Positions 26,888 to 34,880 of a DNA stretch of 64,000 bases are shown in pieces. Below the pieces are notes generated by a model. It was given only the letters and a program-made list of their open reading frames with translations. It had not been told where the DNA came from and did no database searches. Position 1 is the first letter of the stretch. Each line of letters begins with the position of its first letter. Source of the stretch: Actinoplanes sp. NBC_00393 (GTDB taxonomy: Bacteria; Actinomycetota; Actinomycetes; Mycobacteriales; Micromonosporaceae); NCBI RefSeq assembly GCF_036053395.1, contig NZ_CP107942.1, positions 8,891,001 to 8,955,000 on the forward strand, in the 5' to 3' direction. The position numbers were made by a program, and so were the translations under genes.

Positions 26888-27123
26888 GGCGGCGGCCTGC
26901 CGGCAACTCGGGGGCGGTGCCGTCCTGGCAGGACCGGCGGCCAGTTTACCCGAGATATCGCCGCGCATCAGGACCCACGGAACCGTCAAATTCGTTACCG
27001 GGCAACGACTTTCTGTAATCAGATCACCTGCCGTGTGCGACCAATTGCCGTGCGTACGAGAACTGTCGATCTGTCGATGTAGTGGGTATGGTCGGAGCCG
27101 GTTCCCGACCGGGGACCGCCGCC

Positions 27124-27232
27124 TAATCGCCGTTACGGCGAGCCGGGGAACCACATTCTCCGGGGTGAATCCGCGTTCCGCGGTAGGGATTTCCTTCGTC
27201 CCGAACCCGTCAGCTAACCCGGCCGGCGGCCG
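27124..27232 (+). promoter_or_regulatory. c-di-AMP (ydaO-yuaA) riboswitch of copy B
   Basis: The same blocks on the plus strand: AATCGCCGTTACGGCGAGCC, GGGGAACCA, GGGGTGAATCCGCG, GCGGTAGGG, CCCGAACCCGTCAGCTAACC, with about 85 percent identity to the copy facing the other way. It ends roughly 10 bases before ATG 27243, so the ribosome-binding site GGAAGGAA is next to its 3' helix. Confidence 0.92.
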
Positions 27233-27242
27233 ACGGAAGGAA

Positions 27243-28277
27243 ATGCCTGTGCAGGATCAGACTGCGCGGCGATTAGCACCGCTGCTGGCGGTGCTCGTCG
27301 CCGTGTGCGGGCTGGCCGTCGCCGCGACGCCGGCCACCGCGGCCCCCCGCCCCCTCGCCGCCCCGGGCGACACCGGTGACGACGGTGAGGGTGGTTCCAA
27401 GTCCCTCGTCGAACAACTCGAAGCGGCCTCCAGCGGTTTCGTGGAGGCGAAGGCCAAGCTCAAGAAGTCCCAGAAGCGGCAGACCGACCTGGCCGCCGAG
27501 ATCAAGCGGCTGGATGCCGCCCTCGGCCCCCAGCAGAAGGCCCTCGACGAGATCGCCCAGCAGGCGTACACGTCGGGCCGGCTCGGTCCGATGTCCGCCC
27601 TGATCACCGCGAACTCGAGCGACACCTTCCTGGACCGGGCCGAGACTTTGGCCACCGTGGCGGCGCAGCAGAACGCGGCGATCGCGGATCTCAAGGAGAC
27701 CCGGGCCGCGCAGCAGCGCGCCAAGATCGCCATCGACCAGGCCGTCCGGGACGAGCAGACGCAGGTCAACGTGATGGCCAAGCGCAAGGCTCAGGCCGAG
27801 GCCGCGCTCAAGAAGGCCAACCAGGGTGCGGACGCCTCCCGGGCGAGTGACGGCGGGGGCAGCGCCTCGGCCGACCCGGCGCCCAGCGCCGGCAACGGCT
27901 GCACGGAGGGCGACCCGACCACCAGCGGCTGCCTCACCCCGCGCACGCTGCACGCGCTGGAGCAGGCGCGCAGCGACGGGTTCACGCGGTTCACCAAGTG
28001 CTTCCGCGAGCAGAACAGCGGTGAGCACCCGAAGGGCCGGGCCTGTGACTTCTCCGCCGAGAAGGGCACCTTCGGTGGCGACGCCACCGGTGGGGACCGG
28101 ACGTACGGCGACAACCTGGCGAACTACTTCATCAACAACGCCGACGAGCTGCACGTGCTCTACGTGATCTGGTACCGCCGGATCTGGCTGCCGAGCAGTG
28201 GCTGGAAGTCGTACAGCGGGGCGGGTGGCGACCCGTCCAGCGACCACACCAACCACGTGCACCTGTCGGTCAACTGA
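27243..28277 (+). CDS. Secreted coiled-coil protein with a putative M15-like C-terminal domain (copy B)
   Basis: 344 residues. A signal peptide (PLLAVLVAVCGLAVAATPATAAP) is followed by a coiled coil (about 55-190), a Gly/Ser/Ala linker, and a C-terminal domain with EHPKGRACDFS and SDHTNHVHLSVN. It shares order and motifs with copy A but diverges in the coiled coil. NGCTEGDPTTSGCLTPRTLHAL corresponds to GCTEKDETTSGCVTKRTLHMY in copy A, with conserved cysteines. ATG 27243 or GTG 27249 may be the start. It is under its own c-di-AMP riboswitch. Confidence 0.82.
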   Translation: MPVQDQTARRLAPLLAVLVAVCGLAVAATPATAAPRPLAAPGDTGDDGEGGSKSLVEQLEAASSGFVEAKAKLKKSQKRQTDLAAEIKRLDAALGPQQKALDEIAQQAYTSGRLGPMSALITANSSDTFLDRAETLATVAAQQNAAIADLKETRAAQQRAKIAIDQAVRDEQTQVNVMAKRKAQAEAALKKANQGADASRASDGGGSASADPAPSAGNGCTEGDPTTSGCLTPRTLHALEQARSDGFTRFTKCFREQNSGEHPKGRACDFSAEKGTFGGDATGGDRTYGDNLANYFINNADELHVLYVIWYRRIWLPSSGWKSYSGAGGDPSSDHTNHVHLSVN

Positions 28278-28305
28278 ACGGGTCCGAACCGCGGGAGTGC
28301 GGGGC

Positions 28306-29076
28306 CTACTTGCGAGAGAAGGCCTCGTACTCCCGGAGCACGTCAGCGGTCGGGCCGTCGGCCCGGATCAGGCCGGACTCGAGCCAGATGCACCGCTCGC
28401 AGGTGTCCCGGATCGACTGCTCGCTGTGGCTGACCAGGAACACCGTGCCGGCGTTGGCGCGCAGCTCGCGGACCCGTGCCTCGCTGCGGCGGCGGAACTT
28501 GGCGTCACCGGTGGCCAGGGCCTCGTCGATGAGCAGCACGTCGTGCTGCTTCGCCGCGGAGATCGAGAAGCGCAGCCGGGCGGCCATGCCCGACGAATAG
28601 GTCCGCATCGGCAGCGAGGCGAAGTCGCCCCGGTCGTTGATGCCGGAGAATGCGATGATCTCGTCCTTCTTCGCCTTCACCTCGGCCGGCGACATGCCCA
28701 TCGCGAGGCAGCCCAGCTCGACGTTGCGCTCGCCGGGCAGCTCGTTCATCAGTGCCGCGTTGACACCCAGCAGTGACGGCTGCCCGGCCGCGTAGATCTT
28801 GCCGTGGGCCACCGGGAGCAGGCCGGCGACGGCGCGCAGCAGGGTCGACTTGCCCGAGCCGTTGCTGCCGATCAGGCCGATGGCCTCACCCCGGTACGCC
28901 ACGAAGCTGACGCCCTTGACCGCGTGCACCTCGCGCACGTTCACCGTCTTGCTGGTCACCAGCCGCTTGAAGCTGGCCAGCGGGCTGGTCTGCCCGGCCG
29001 TGGCCGAGCTGTGCACCTTGTAGATCACATGGGCGTTGTCGGCGATGACGGTCGGAATGCGATCGTTGTCAGCCAC
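28306..29076 (-). CDS. Polysaccharide/teichoic-acid ABC exporter ATPase (TagH/Wzt type)
   Basis: 256 residues. Walker A IGSNGSGKST, signature TYSSGMAARLRF, Walker B DVLLIDEALATGD and H-loop LVSHS are intact; the ALATGD and VFLVSHSEQSIRDTCERCIWLESG pattern is typical of O-antigen/teichoic acid exporters. There is no C-terminal sugar-binding domain. GTG 29076 overlaps the permease stop by 8 bases and follows GAGAAGGG. With the permease it should export a lipid-linked glycan across the membrane. Confidence 0.9.
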   Translation of the reverse strand: MADNDRIPTVIADNAHVIYKVHSSATAGQTSPLASFKRLVTSKTVNVREVHAVKGVSFVAYRGEAIGLIGSNGSGKSTLLRAVAGLLPVAHGKIYAAGQPSLLGVNAALMNELPGERNVELGCLAMGMSPAEVKAKKDEIIAFSGINDRGDFASLPMRTYSSGMAARLRFSISAAKQHDVLLIDEALATGDAKFRRRSEARVRELRANAGTVFLVSHSEQSIRDTCERCIWLESGLIRADGPTADVLREYEAFSRK

Positions 29077-29965
29077 GGCCGTAGCCCTTCTCTCCGCGCC
29101 AGAAGTAGACGAAGCCACCCAGGCCCACCAGCACCGTCCAGACGACCGCCTGGATCCACAGCAGGGTCGGCTGGCCGGCCAGCGGGACGTCCTCCATCAG
29201 CGAGTGACGCATCAGCTCGATGAAGATCAGCAGCGGGTTCGCCTCGACCAGGGCGAGCGCCCAGCCCTGCAGGTGCTGCTCGAACAGGGTCACCGGGTAG
29301 AGCACGGCAGACCCGTACAGCCAGAACCGCATGATGAACGGGATCAGCTGCTTGATGTCGCGCACCTTGGAGCCGAAGCGGGCCATGAACAGCGCCAGAC
29401 CGGTGTTGAAGACCGCCTGCAGGAGCGCCACCGGGATGACCAGCAGCCATTGTGCGGTGATCGGCTCACCGGTGATCAGCATGATGCCCATCAGGACCAT
29501 CAGCGCCACGACGTAGTTGCGGATCTCCACCAGGGCGACCGACAGCGGCAGGCTGGCCCGCGGGAAGTGCAGGGCGCGGATCAGGCCGAGGTTGCCGGTG
29601 ATCGCGTTCTGCCCGGACTGCACCACCGACTGGGTGAAGCCGAAGACGAACACGCCGGCACAGAGGTACGCGATGAAGTTGTCGACGCCGTTCCGGCCGC
29701 CCAGGATGATGCCGAAGATCACGTAGTAGACGGCGGCGTTGATGATCGGCGTGAGGACCTGCCAGATCATGCCGAGCTTGGTGTTGCCCAGCGCCGAACT
29801 CGTCTTCGCGCTCGCGTGCGCCTGGATGAAGTGCCGGTAAGCCCACAGGTGGCGCGCGTACTCCGGGAGGCTGGGGAGCCGTCCCGACGCGCTGAGGCCG
29901 TGCCGCCGGGCCAGTTCCTTGAGGGAAAGCCCGGTGTCGGCGTCGGCGACCGCCGTCTCTGGCAT
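29069..29965 (-). CDS. Polysaccharide/teichoic-acid ABC exporter permease (ABC-2, TagG/Wzm type)
   Basis: 298 residues, six helices (for example NAAVYYVIFGIILGG, FIAYLCAGVFVFGFT, YVVALMVLMGIMLITG, LLVIPVALLQAVFNTGLAL). RALHFPRASLPLSVALVEIRNYVVAL and RDIKQLIPFIMRFWLYGSAVLYP are the ABC-2 transporter pattern. ATG 29965 is chosen; ATG 30043 is an in-frame alternative with no better ribosome-binding site. It is translationally coupled to the ATPase and divergent from a TetR gene. Confidence 0.88.
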   Translation of the reverse strand: MPETAVADADTGLSLKELARRHGLSASGRLPSLPEYARHLWAYRHFIQAHASAKTSSALGNTKLGMIWQVLTPIINAAVYYVIFGIILGGRNGVDNFIAYLCAGVFVFGFTQSVVQSGQNAITGNLGLIRALHFPRASLPLSVALVEIRNYVVALMVLMGIMLITGEPITAQWLLVIPVALLQAVFNTGLALFMARFGSKVRDIKQLIPFIMRFWLYGSAVLYPVTLFEQHLQGWALALVEANPLLIFIELMRHSLMEDVPLAGQPTLLWIQAVVWTVLVGLGGFVYFWRGEKGYGRG

Positions 29966-30127
29966 GGGGTGGTGCTCCGATCTTGTCAGCCCGTGGGAGG
30001 CGGCGGCTTCCGGTGACTTACGCGAGAACACAGCTAGCAGCATGACAGGCACCCACCGACACCGATGAAACGGGCTCGTATCGACGTGGCTGTAAACGGT
30101 AGCTGACCAAACGGCGGAACGCAACCG

Positions 30128-30143
30128 TAACGTCGTAGCGTTA
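30128..30143. promoter_or_regulatory. Inverted repeat at the second tetR promoter
   Basis: TAACG-TCGTAG-CGTTA spans 30128-30143 and abuts the -10 box TATAGT. It may be the operator of the downstream TetR protein. Confidence 0.45.
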
Positions 30144-30147
30144 TAGT
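30142..30147 (+). promoter_or_regulatory. -10 box TATAGT for the tetR gene
   Basis: TATAGT at -12 to -7 of GTG 30154; no ribosome-binding site, hence a probable leaderless mRNA. Confidence 0.6.
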
Positions 30148-30153
30148 GACTCT

Positions 30154-30759
30154 GTGGCGACAGTTAAGCGCGCACCAGCCGGAGCGGCGGTGCTCCGAGG
30201 TGACATCACCGTGGCGATCCGCAACGCGGTCATGAACGAGTTGGCGGAAGTCGGCTACGGCCGATTGTCCATCGAGGCGGTGGCCCGCCGCGCGGGGGTC
30301 GGCAAGACCGCGATCTACCGGCGGTGGAGCAACAAGCTGGAGATGGTCCTGGAGATCATCTCGGACGTGGCGGAGCGAAAGGTTCCCCTTCCGGACACCG
30401 GGAGTTTCGCCGGTGATCTCGAACTCCTGATGATGATCGTGAGCCGGGCGCTGCAACACCGCATCGCCTCGCAGATCATCCCGGACCTGATGGCCGAGGC
30501 CGCTCGCAACCCCCAGATCGCCGAGACGCTGCAGCGTGCGCTGCAGACCCATCAGCAGGCGGTGGGCGAGAAGCTGGTCGGTCAGGCGATCGCCCGGGGC
30601 GAGCTGCCCGAGGGTACGGATGCGGACCTCGCCGTCGGCCTGATCCTCGGCCCGCTGTACTGGCGTCTGGCGGTGGCCCGGCAACCGTTGCGGGACGACG
30701 ACCTGGAGAAGCTCGCGGCAGCCGTGACGGCCGCTCTGAAGGGCGCCGGAGGGGATTGA
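30154..30759 (+). CDS. TetR-family transcriptional regulator
   Basis: 201 residues. The helix-turn-helix is YGRLSIEAVARRAGVGKTAIYRRWSNKLEMV; the C-terminal domain with NPQIAETLQRALQTHQQAVGEKLVGQAIARGEL and PLYWRLAVARQPL belongs to the TetR_C_16-like group. GTG 30154 is leaderless by its -10 position. It is divergent from the exporter operon (190 bp between starts) and may control it; the operator-like repeat lies next to its promoter. Confidence 0.9.
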   Translation: MATVKRAPAGAAVLRGDITVAIRNAVMNELAEVGYGRLSIEAVARRAGVGKTAIYRRWSNKLEMVLEIISDVAERKVPLPDTGSFAGDLELLMMIVSRALQHRIASQIIPDLMAEAARNPQIAETLQRALQTHQQAVGEKLVGQAIARGELPEGTDADLAVGLILGPLYWRLAVARQPLRDDDLEKLAAAVTAALKGAGGD

Positions 30760-30879
30760 GCCGGCGACCGGGTGCTCACCGATTCGCACCCGTTCGCAAC
30801 TCAGAAAAGTCTGCGCTCCGCGCCGTGGGGGCCGAAGGAAGGGGCTGACCCCGACCCGATCCCCCCGGAGCCGGAGAAG

Positions 30880-31257
30880 ATGACCTCTCTCAGTGACACC
30901 TGTACCGACCGCACTGTGCTGGAAACCACAGTGCTGGACTCCACCGCGCTGCTCGCCATCGCCATGGGCGGCGCGGCGGACCCGGGCTCGCGGCCGGCGA
31001 AGAGCCGCCCGAAGGTGATGACGGGCGCCGCCGTCGTCGGCGCGTGGCGCAGCGCCGACGGTGTGGTCTGCCTGCGGCTGCGCACCGACGGTACGTACGC
31101 CGGCGAGGTGGCCGGCCGCCGCCGCCCGGCTCGCGGCACGTACCAGGTCGAGGGAGCCTCGGTGCTGCTTCACGACGACTCCGGCCTGAACACGCCGGTG
31201 ACCGTGCACGAGGGCGAACTCGAGATGGCCGGACATCGCCTGCTCCCGGCGGGCTGA
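30880..31257 (+). CDS. Atu4866-like small beta-rich protein
   Basis: 125 residues. The C-terminal 80 residues, VVGAWRSADGVVCLRLRTDGTYAGEVAGRRRPARGTYQVEG with LLHDDSG and LEMAGHRLLPAG, look like the Atu4866 domain, a small beta-barrel of unknown function often found near redox enzymes. The N-terminal 45 residues are Thr/Ser-rich and unrecognised. ATG 30880 follows CGGAGAAG. No membrane or signal segment is seen. Confidence 0.6.
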   Translation: MTSLSDTCTDRTVLETTVLDSTALLAIAMGGAADPGSRPAKSRPKVMTGAAVVGAWRSADGVVCLRLRTDGTYAGEVAGRRRPARGTYQVEGASVLLHDDSGLNTPVTVHEGELEMAGHRLLPAG

Positions 31258-31295
31258 GGGCTAAACCCGGGACGGCGCCGGCCGATTCTGCAGGC

Positions 31296-31859
31296 ATGCG
31301 CCACACGAAGACCGCGATCGCTCTGGCCGCTCTCTCGCTGGCGCTTGGCGGGTGCGCCGCGCTGGGCCTCGGTGACACCCCACAGGCCTCGTCGGCCGCC
31401 GAGCAGGCAGCCGAGCCCTGGATGCTGTACGAGGAGGGCGCGGCCACGCCCAGCCCGGCCCCGTCGCGCGGCCGGGCCGCCAGTCCGTCGCCGGACGCCA
31501 CCGCCTCGTTGCCGGCTCCCGACCCGAGTTGCACCAAGCTCTGGCCGCGTACCGAGCCGGTGATGATCCCGGTCGAGGTGACGCCGGGCGCCGGCTCGCT
31601 CAAGGTCGAATGGCCGACGCAGTACAGCTCCGACTACCGGGTGACCGCGGTGCCGCAGGCGCTGGTCTCCGGGGCGCAGCCGGAGCCGACGTGGCAGCGG
31701 GTCTCTCCGGGCACCGGCTGCACGGTCACCGCCACGATCACCGGCCTGGAGACGGGTGCCGCGTACATCGTCTGGCTGGACGCGCCGAACACCGGTCACG
31801 AGAGGGACGGAACGCGTCACCTCTACAGCGGCCGTTCCGGCATCGTCTACCCCCTCTAG
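31296..31859 (+). CDS. Putative lipoprotein with a beta-sandwich-like domain
   Basis: 187 residues. MRHTKTAIALAALSLALGGC is a lipoprotein signal with lipobox LGGC (Cys20). A low-complexity Pro/Ser/Ala linker follows, then a domain (about 100-187) with ITGLETGAAYIVWLDAPN that resembles a fibronectin type III-like strand pattern. Function unknown; it should be anchored to the outer face of the membrane. Its TAG stop shares CTAG with the stop of the convergent rhodanese gene. Confidence 0.72.
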   Translation: MRHTKTAIALAALSLALGGCAALGLGDTPQASSAAEQAAEPWMLYEEGAATPSPAPSRGRAASPSPDATASLPAPDPSCTKLWPRTEPVMIPVEVTPGAGSLKVEWPTQYSSDYRVTAVPQALVSGAQPEPTWQRVSPGTGCTVTATITGLETGAAYIVWLDAPNTGHERDGTRHLYSGRSGIVYPL

Positions 31860-32254
31860 CGGACCGGTAGACCGGCGGCCTTCCAGGCGGCAAAGCCGCC
31901 GGCCAGATCGGTCGCCTCCCGCAGGCCCAGATCGTGCAGGGCGACGGCGGCCAGGCTGCTGGTGTAGCCCTCCTGGCAGGTGACGATCACGCGCAGCCCG
32001 TAGTCGCCGGCGAACGGCAGCCGGGCGTCGGAGCGCGGGTCCAGCCGCCACTCCAGCACGTTGCGCTCAATCACGACGGCGCCCGGGATCTCTCCGAACT
32101 CGGCGCGCTGGGCAGCCGGCCGGATGTCCACCAGGACGGCGCCGTCGCTCAGCGCTGCGTGCGTCTCCTCCGGTCCCAGCCGGCGCAGCCGGGTACGCGC
32201 CTCGGCCAGGATCTCGTCGATCCCGCGGGATCCGGGCGGGGGTGTGGTCACCAC
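31856..32254 (-). CDS. Rhodanese-like sulfurtransferase domain protein
   Basis: 132 residues, a single rhodanese domain: VLVDIRPAAQRAEFGEIPGAVVIERN, then the active-site loop CQEGYTSSLAA with the catalytic cysteine, and GFAAWKAAGLPV at the end. Upstream cysteine dioxygenase overlaps its GTG start by 7 bases, so it is cotranslated. The pair suggests handling of sulfane sulfur or cysteine breakdown products. Confidence 0.9.
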   Translation of the reverse strand: MVTTPPPGSRGIDEILAEARTRLRRLGPEETHAALSDGAVLVDIRPAAQRAEFGEIPGAVVIERNVLEWRLDPRSDARLPFAGDYGLRVIVTCQEGYTSSLAAVALHDLGLREATDLAGGFAAWKAAGLPVR

Positions 32255-32763
32255 TGCGCACCGGCCCGCTCGACCGTGAGCACCTCGAGGCCCGCCGGCC
32301 CGATCCGGTACTTGGTCATGGTGGTCAGCGCCGGCGCGTACACGTGCACGCTGATCGCCGGCCGGCCGGACCGGTTGATGATCCGGTGGATGTGGTGGCT
32401 GCCGAACCGGCGCCCGGCGCCCTCGCCCAGCTCACGCGAGGTGGCCCGGGCGGAGCGGGAGGTGACCCGGGCGGAGCGGGAGGTGACCCGAGGGGAGTCG
32501 GCGGGACCGGTCGAAACCGTGTCTTCGGTCAGGGTGCCCTCGTGGACGTGGAACGCGCCGGCCGAGCCGCCGTGGTCGTGGATCTCGGTCGCCTGGCCGG
32601 GTAGCCAGGTGAGCAACCAGACCTCATGATCGTCGGCGACCGCGAGACGGTGATACCACCGTTCGACCGGATCGAAGCGGGGCGCGACCGGCCAGAGGCC
32701 GGCGCCGGCCGCGTACTGACGGGCGATGGCGAGGTGATCGAGGCGGACGGCGGCGCGGATCAT
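32248..32763 (-). CDS. Cysteine dioxygenase type I
   Basis: 171 residues, cupin fold. The iron ligands are H62 and H64 in EIHDHGGSAGAF and a later histidine in GSHHIHRIINRSG (123-126). The enzyme oxidises cysteine to cysteine sulfinate. Odd: residues 91-111 contain three tandem seven-residue repeats (RVTSRSA, RVTSRSA, RATSREL), encoded by 21-bp units, between the two metal-binding motifs. ATG 32763 follows GGGAG. Confidence 0.85.
   Translation of the reverse strand: MIRAAVRLDHLAIARQYAAGAGLWPVAPRFDPVERWYHRLAVADDHEVWLLTWLPGQATEIHDHGGSAGAFHVHEGTLTEDTVSTGPADSPRVTSRSARVTSRSARATSRELGEGAGRRFGSHHIHRIINRSGRPAISVHVYAPALTTMTKYRIGPAGLEVLTVERAGAQW
32416..32485. repeat. 21-bp tandem repeat inside the cysteine dioxygenase gene
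   Basis: GAGGTGACCCGGGCGGAGCGG and close variants occur three times in frame, adding seven residues per copy. Copy number could vary between strains. Confidence 0.8.
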
Positions 32764-33136
32764 GACAGCTCCCAACTCACATACATACCCTATAGGCTCA
32801 ATAGGTTTTACCACAAGATCGTGGCCGCGGTTTCCGAATCGCGAAGTCGGCGCTCGGCCGCGATGCACGTCCCCGAAAGAGGCTTCAAGAGCTTTGCCTC
32901 TTTCTGAAGGTGGTGCGAAAAACTTCAATACGCGACGGTATCGATACGCTGCGTCGACCAAAGTGGCCTGTCTGTCACCAGTTCGGCCTACCCCGGTCCG
33001 CCGTAACGGAGGAATTGCTGGTCAGCCGGTATCTGGCCAATCGAGAAAGCTATATCGTGAGCGGCGCCGCTGAGAACCGGTTGCCGGAGGCCGCCCGCGT
33101 ATCGCCTCCGATGCCCCGAGCAACGAGGACGGACAC
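32764..33136. other. 373-bp intergenic region, no gene
   Basis: Between the divergent dioxygenase and neprosin-like genes. It contains a perfect hairpin GAAAGAGGC-N12-GCCTCTTTC (32875-32904) without a U-tract, AT-rich stretches near 32780-32810 that would suit the dioxygenase promoter, and no recognised riboswitch. Confidence 0.6.
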
Positions 33137-34213
33137 GTGTTGAAGTCACGCCGCGGACTGCTTGCCGCCGGCCTGAGCGCCGCTGTGGTCGGCGCGATCG
33201 GAGTCGTCTCGACTCTCAACGCGGGCGCCGAACAGATCCCGGATGCGCCGGCACCCGCGGTGGCGCCCGCCGACGTCGCGCCGGCCGACACCGCGGAGGC
33301 GGCGGCGCCCGCCGAGTCGGTCGCGAAACCGCCGACCAATCTCCCGTGGGGCGAGCGGCCCCGCAAAGTTCGAACCGGCCGGTTCGGCGCCACCAGCAAG
33401 TCGCTGAAGGCGGCCGGGCTCAGTGCCGCGCACTCGGAGGACCGCGGCCGGGACCGGGCGCCCAAGGGCCGGACCAACCGGACCGAATCGCTGCGGACCC
33501 AGACGACCACGGTCGTCCCGCCGGAGCCGGTGCCGACCGAGAGCCCGGACGCCGCGGCCAGGCCGACGGTGCACTTCCTCTACAACGTGGGCTCGCAGTC
33601 CGCCGAGGCCGACGCGGCGTACGCGAACCTCACCATCAGCAAGCCCAAGCTGGCCAAGAGCGATTACCACACGCTGGCCGAGATCGCCGTGCAGTCCGCC
33701 GACGGGAAGCAGATCGTCGAGGTGGGCTGGACCGTCGACCGGGTGGTCAACGGCGACGACGACCCGCACCTGTTCGTCTACCACTGGGTCGACCGGCAGA
33801 CGAGCTGCTACAACGGCTGCGGCTTCGTGCAGTACAGCAAGACCATCAAGCCGGGCGACACCCTGGTGCAGGACACCCAGAAGAAGTTCGGCATCCAGAA
33901 CTTCAACGGCGACTGGTGGGTGGCGTACGACACCGAGTGGGTCGGCTACTTCCCCGGCGAGCTGTGGGGCGGCAAGTTCACCCGCAGCGGTCTGGTGCAG
34001 ATCTTCGGTGAGGTCGCCGCGACCACCGCGACCCCGTGCACCGAGATGGGCAACGGCAAGGGTGGCGCCGACACCACCGCGGCCAAGGTCGGCAGCGTCT
34101 CGTACCTCAACGGGCCGCCGGTGGAGATGAAGGTCCGCAGCACCAGCGACTACTACAGCGTGGAGAAGCTGAGCGCCCGTACGTTCCGCTACGGCGGCTC
34201 CGGAGCCTGCTGA
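33137..34213 (+). CDS. Neprosin-family secreted protein
   Basis: 358 residues. A signal peptide (residues 1-31) precedes an Ala/Pro-rich region, then a domain from about 140 with YHTLAEIAVQSADGKQIVEVGWTVD, HLFVYHWVD, DWWVAYDTEWVGYFPGELWGG and VQIFGEVA, the pattern of neprosin (DUF239) prolyl endopeptidases known from plants. E182 and E275 sit where the two family glutamates are expected. GTG 33137 has GAGGAC upstream. Activity in bacteria is untested to my knowledge. A strong terminator follows. Confidence 0.78.
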   Translation: MLKSRRGLLAAGLSAAVVGAIGVVSTLNAGAEQIPDAPAPAVAPADVAPADTAEAAAPAESVAKPPTNLPWGERPRKVRTGRFGATSKSLKAAGLSAAHSEDRGRDRAPKGRTNRTESLRTQTTTVVPPEPVPTESPDAAARPTVHFLYNVGSQSAEADAAYANLTISKPKLAKSDYHTLAEIAVQSADGKQIVEVGWTVDRVVNGDDDPHLFVYHWVDRQTSCYNGCGFVQYSKTIKPGDTLVQDTQKKFGIQNFNGDWWVAYDTEWVGYFPGELWGGKFTRSGLVQIFGEVAATTATPCTEMGNGKGGADTTAAKVGSVSYLNGPPVEMKVRSTSDYYSVEKLSARTFRYGGSGAC

Positions 34214-34228
34214 CCTGCTAGATCAACT

Positions 34229-34270
34229 CGATGCCCGGTTCCCCTCGTGGGACCGGGCATCGATGTTTTT
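34229..34270 (+). terminator. Intrinsic terminator with a T-run after the neprosin-like gene
   Basis: CGATGCCCGGT (34229-34239) pairs with ACCGGGCATCG (34252-34262), extended by CCC/GGG across a one-base bulge; TTTTT follows at 34266-34270. Confidence 0.9.
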
Positions 34271-34358
34271 CGCCTTTTCGCCGACAGTACTTGAACCGGA
34301 CCGCATGCCAGGATGTACATGCGGGTGGCCGGGCGGAACCCGAGGGGAGCTGGCGCCG

Positions 34359-34880
34359 ATGAAGCGACGGGTGAGCCCCGACGAGCAGCTGATGACCGCG
34401 CTCTACACCGAGCACTACTCAGTCCTGATCAACTTTGTGTCCCGGTACGTCTCGGATCGGCACAAAGCGGAGGACCTGGTGCAGGAGACACTGTTACGGG
34501 CCTGGAAGCACATCGACCATCTGGACCCGGAACCGGGCCGGACCAGGTCGTACCTGTTGACCATCGCCCGCAACGTGGTGACCAACGCCTGGCGCGCCGA
34601 ACAGCGTCGTCCCCGGCTGGTCGCCGACGAGAACGCGGTCAATTCGGTGCCGTCGGCGGACAATGTGGATCAGATGGTGGAAGGGTGGCTGGTGGCGGAG
34701 GCGCTGGAGCGTCTCTCCCCGGAGCATCGGGCCGTCATCCAGGCGATGTATTACGAGGGGCAGAGCGTGGCGGATGCGGCGCGGAGGCTGTCGGTGCCGG
34801 AGGGCACGGTGAAATCGCGCGCCTACTACGCGGTGCGCGCGCTGCGTACGGTGTTCGAGGAGATGGGGATGCTGCGATGA
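34359..34880 (+). CDS. ECF-type RNA polymerase sigma factor
   Basis: 173 residues. Region 2 is LYTEHYSVLINFVSRYVSDRHKAEDLVQETLLRAWKHIDHLD with the -10 binding helix; region 4 is LERLSPEHRAVIQAMYYEGQSVADAARRLSVPEGTVKSRAYYAVRALR, the -35 binding helix-turn-helix. ATG 34359 follows GGGGAG. Its stop overlaps the anti-sigma start as ATGA, so the pair is cotranslated. The regulon is unknown. Confidence 0.93.
   Translation: MKRRVSPDEQLMTALYTEHYSVLINFVSRYVSDRHKAEDLVQETLLRAWKHIDHLDPEPGRTRSYLLTIARNVVTNAWRAEQRRPRLVADENAVNSVPSADNVDQMVEGWLVAEALERLSPEHRAVIQAMYYEGQSVADAARRLSVPEGTVKSRAYYAVRALRTVFEEMGMLR

Larger units (their letters stand above)
26764..27242. other. Divergent control region with two c-di-AMP riboswitches
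   Basis: No gene. The two ends form an imperfect inverted repeat of about 100 bp because each carries a ydaO-type leader facing outward. The central 26888-27123 must hold both promoters. The middle contains lower-GC stretches but no single promoter was certain. Confidence 0.8.
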
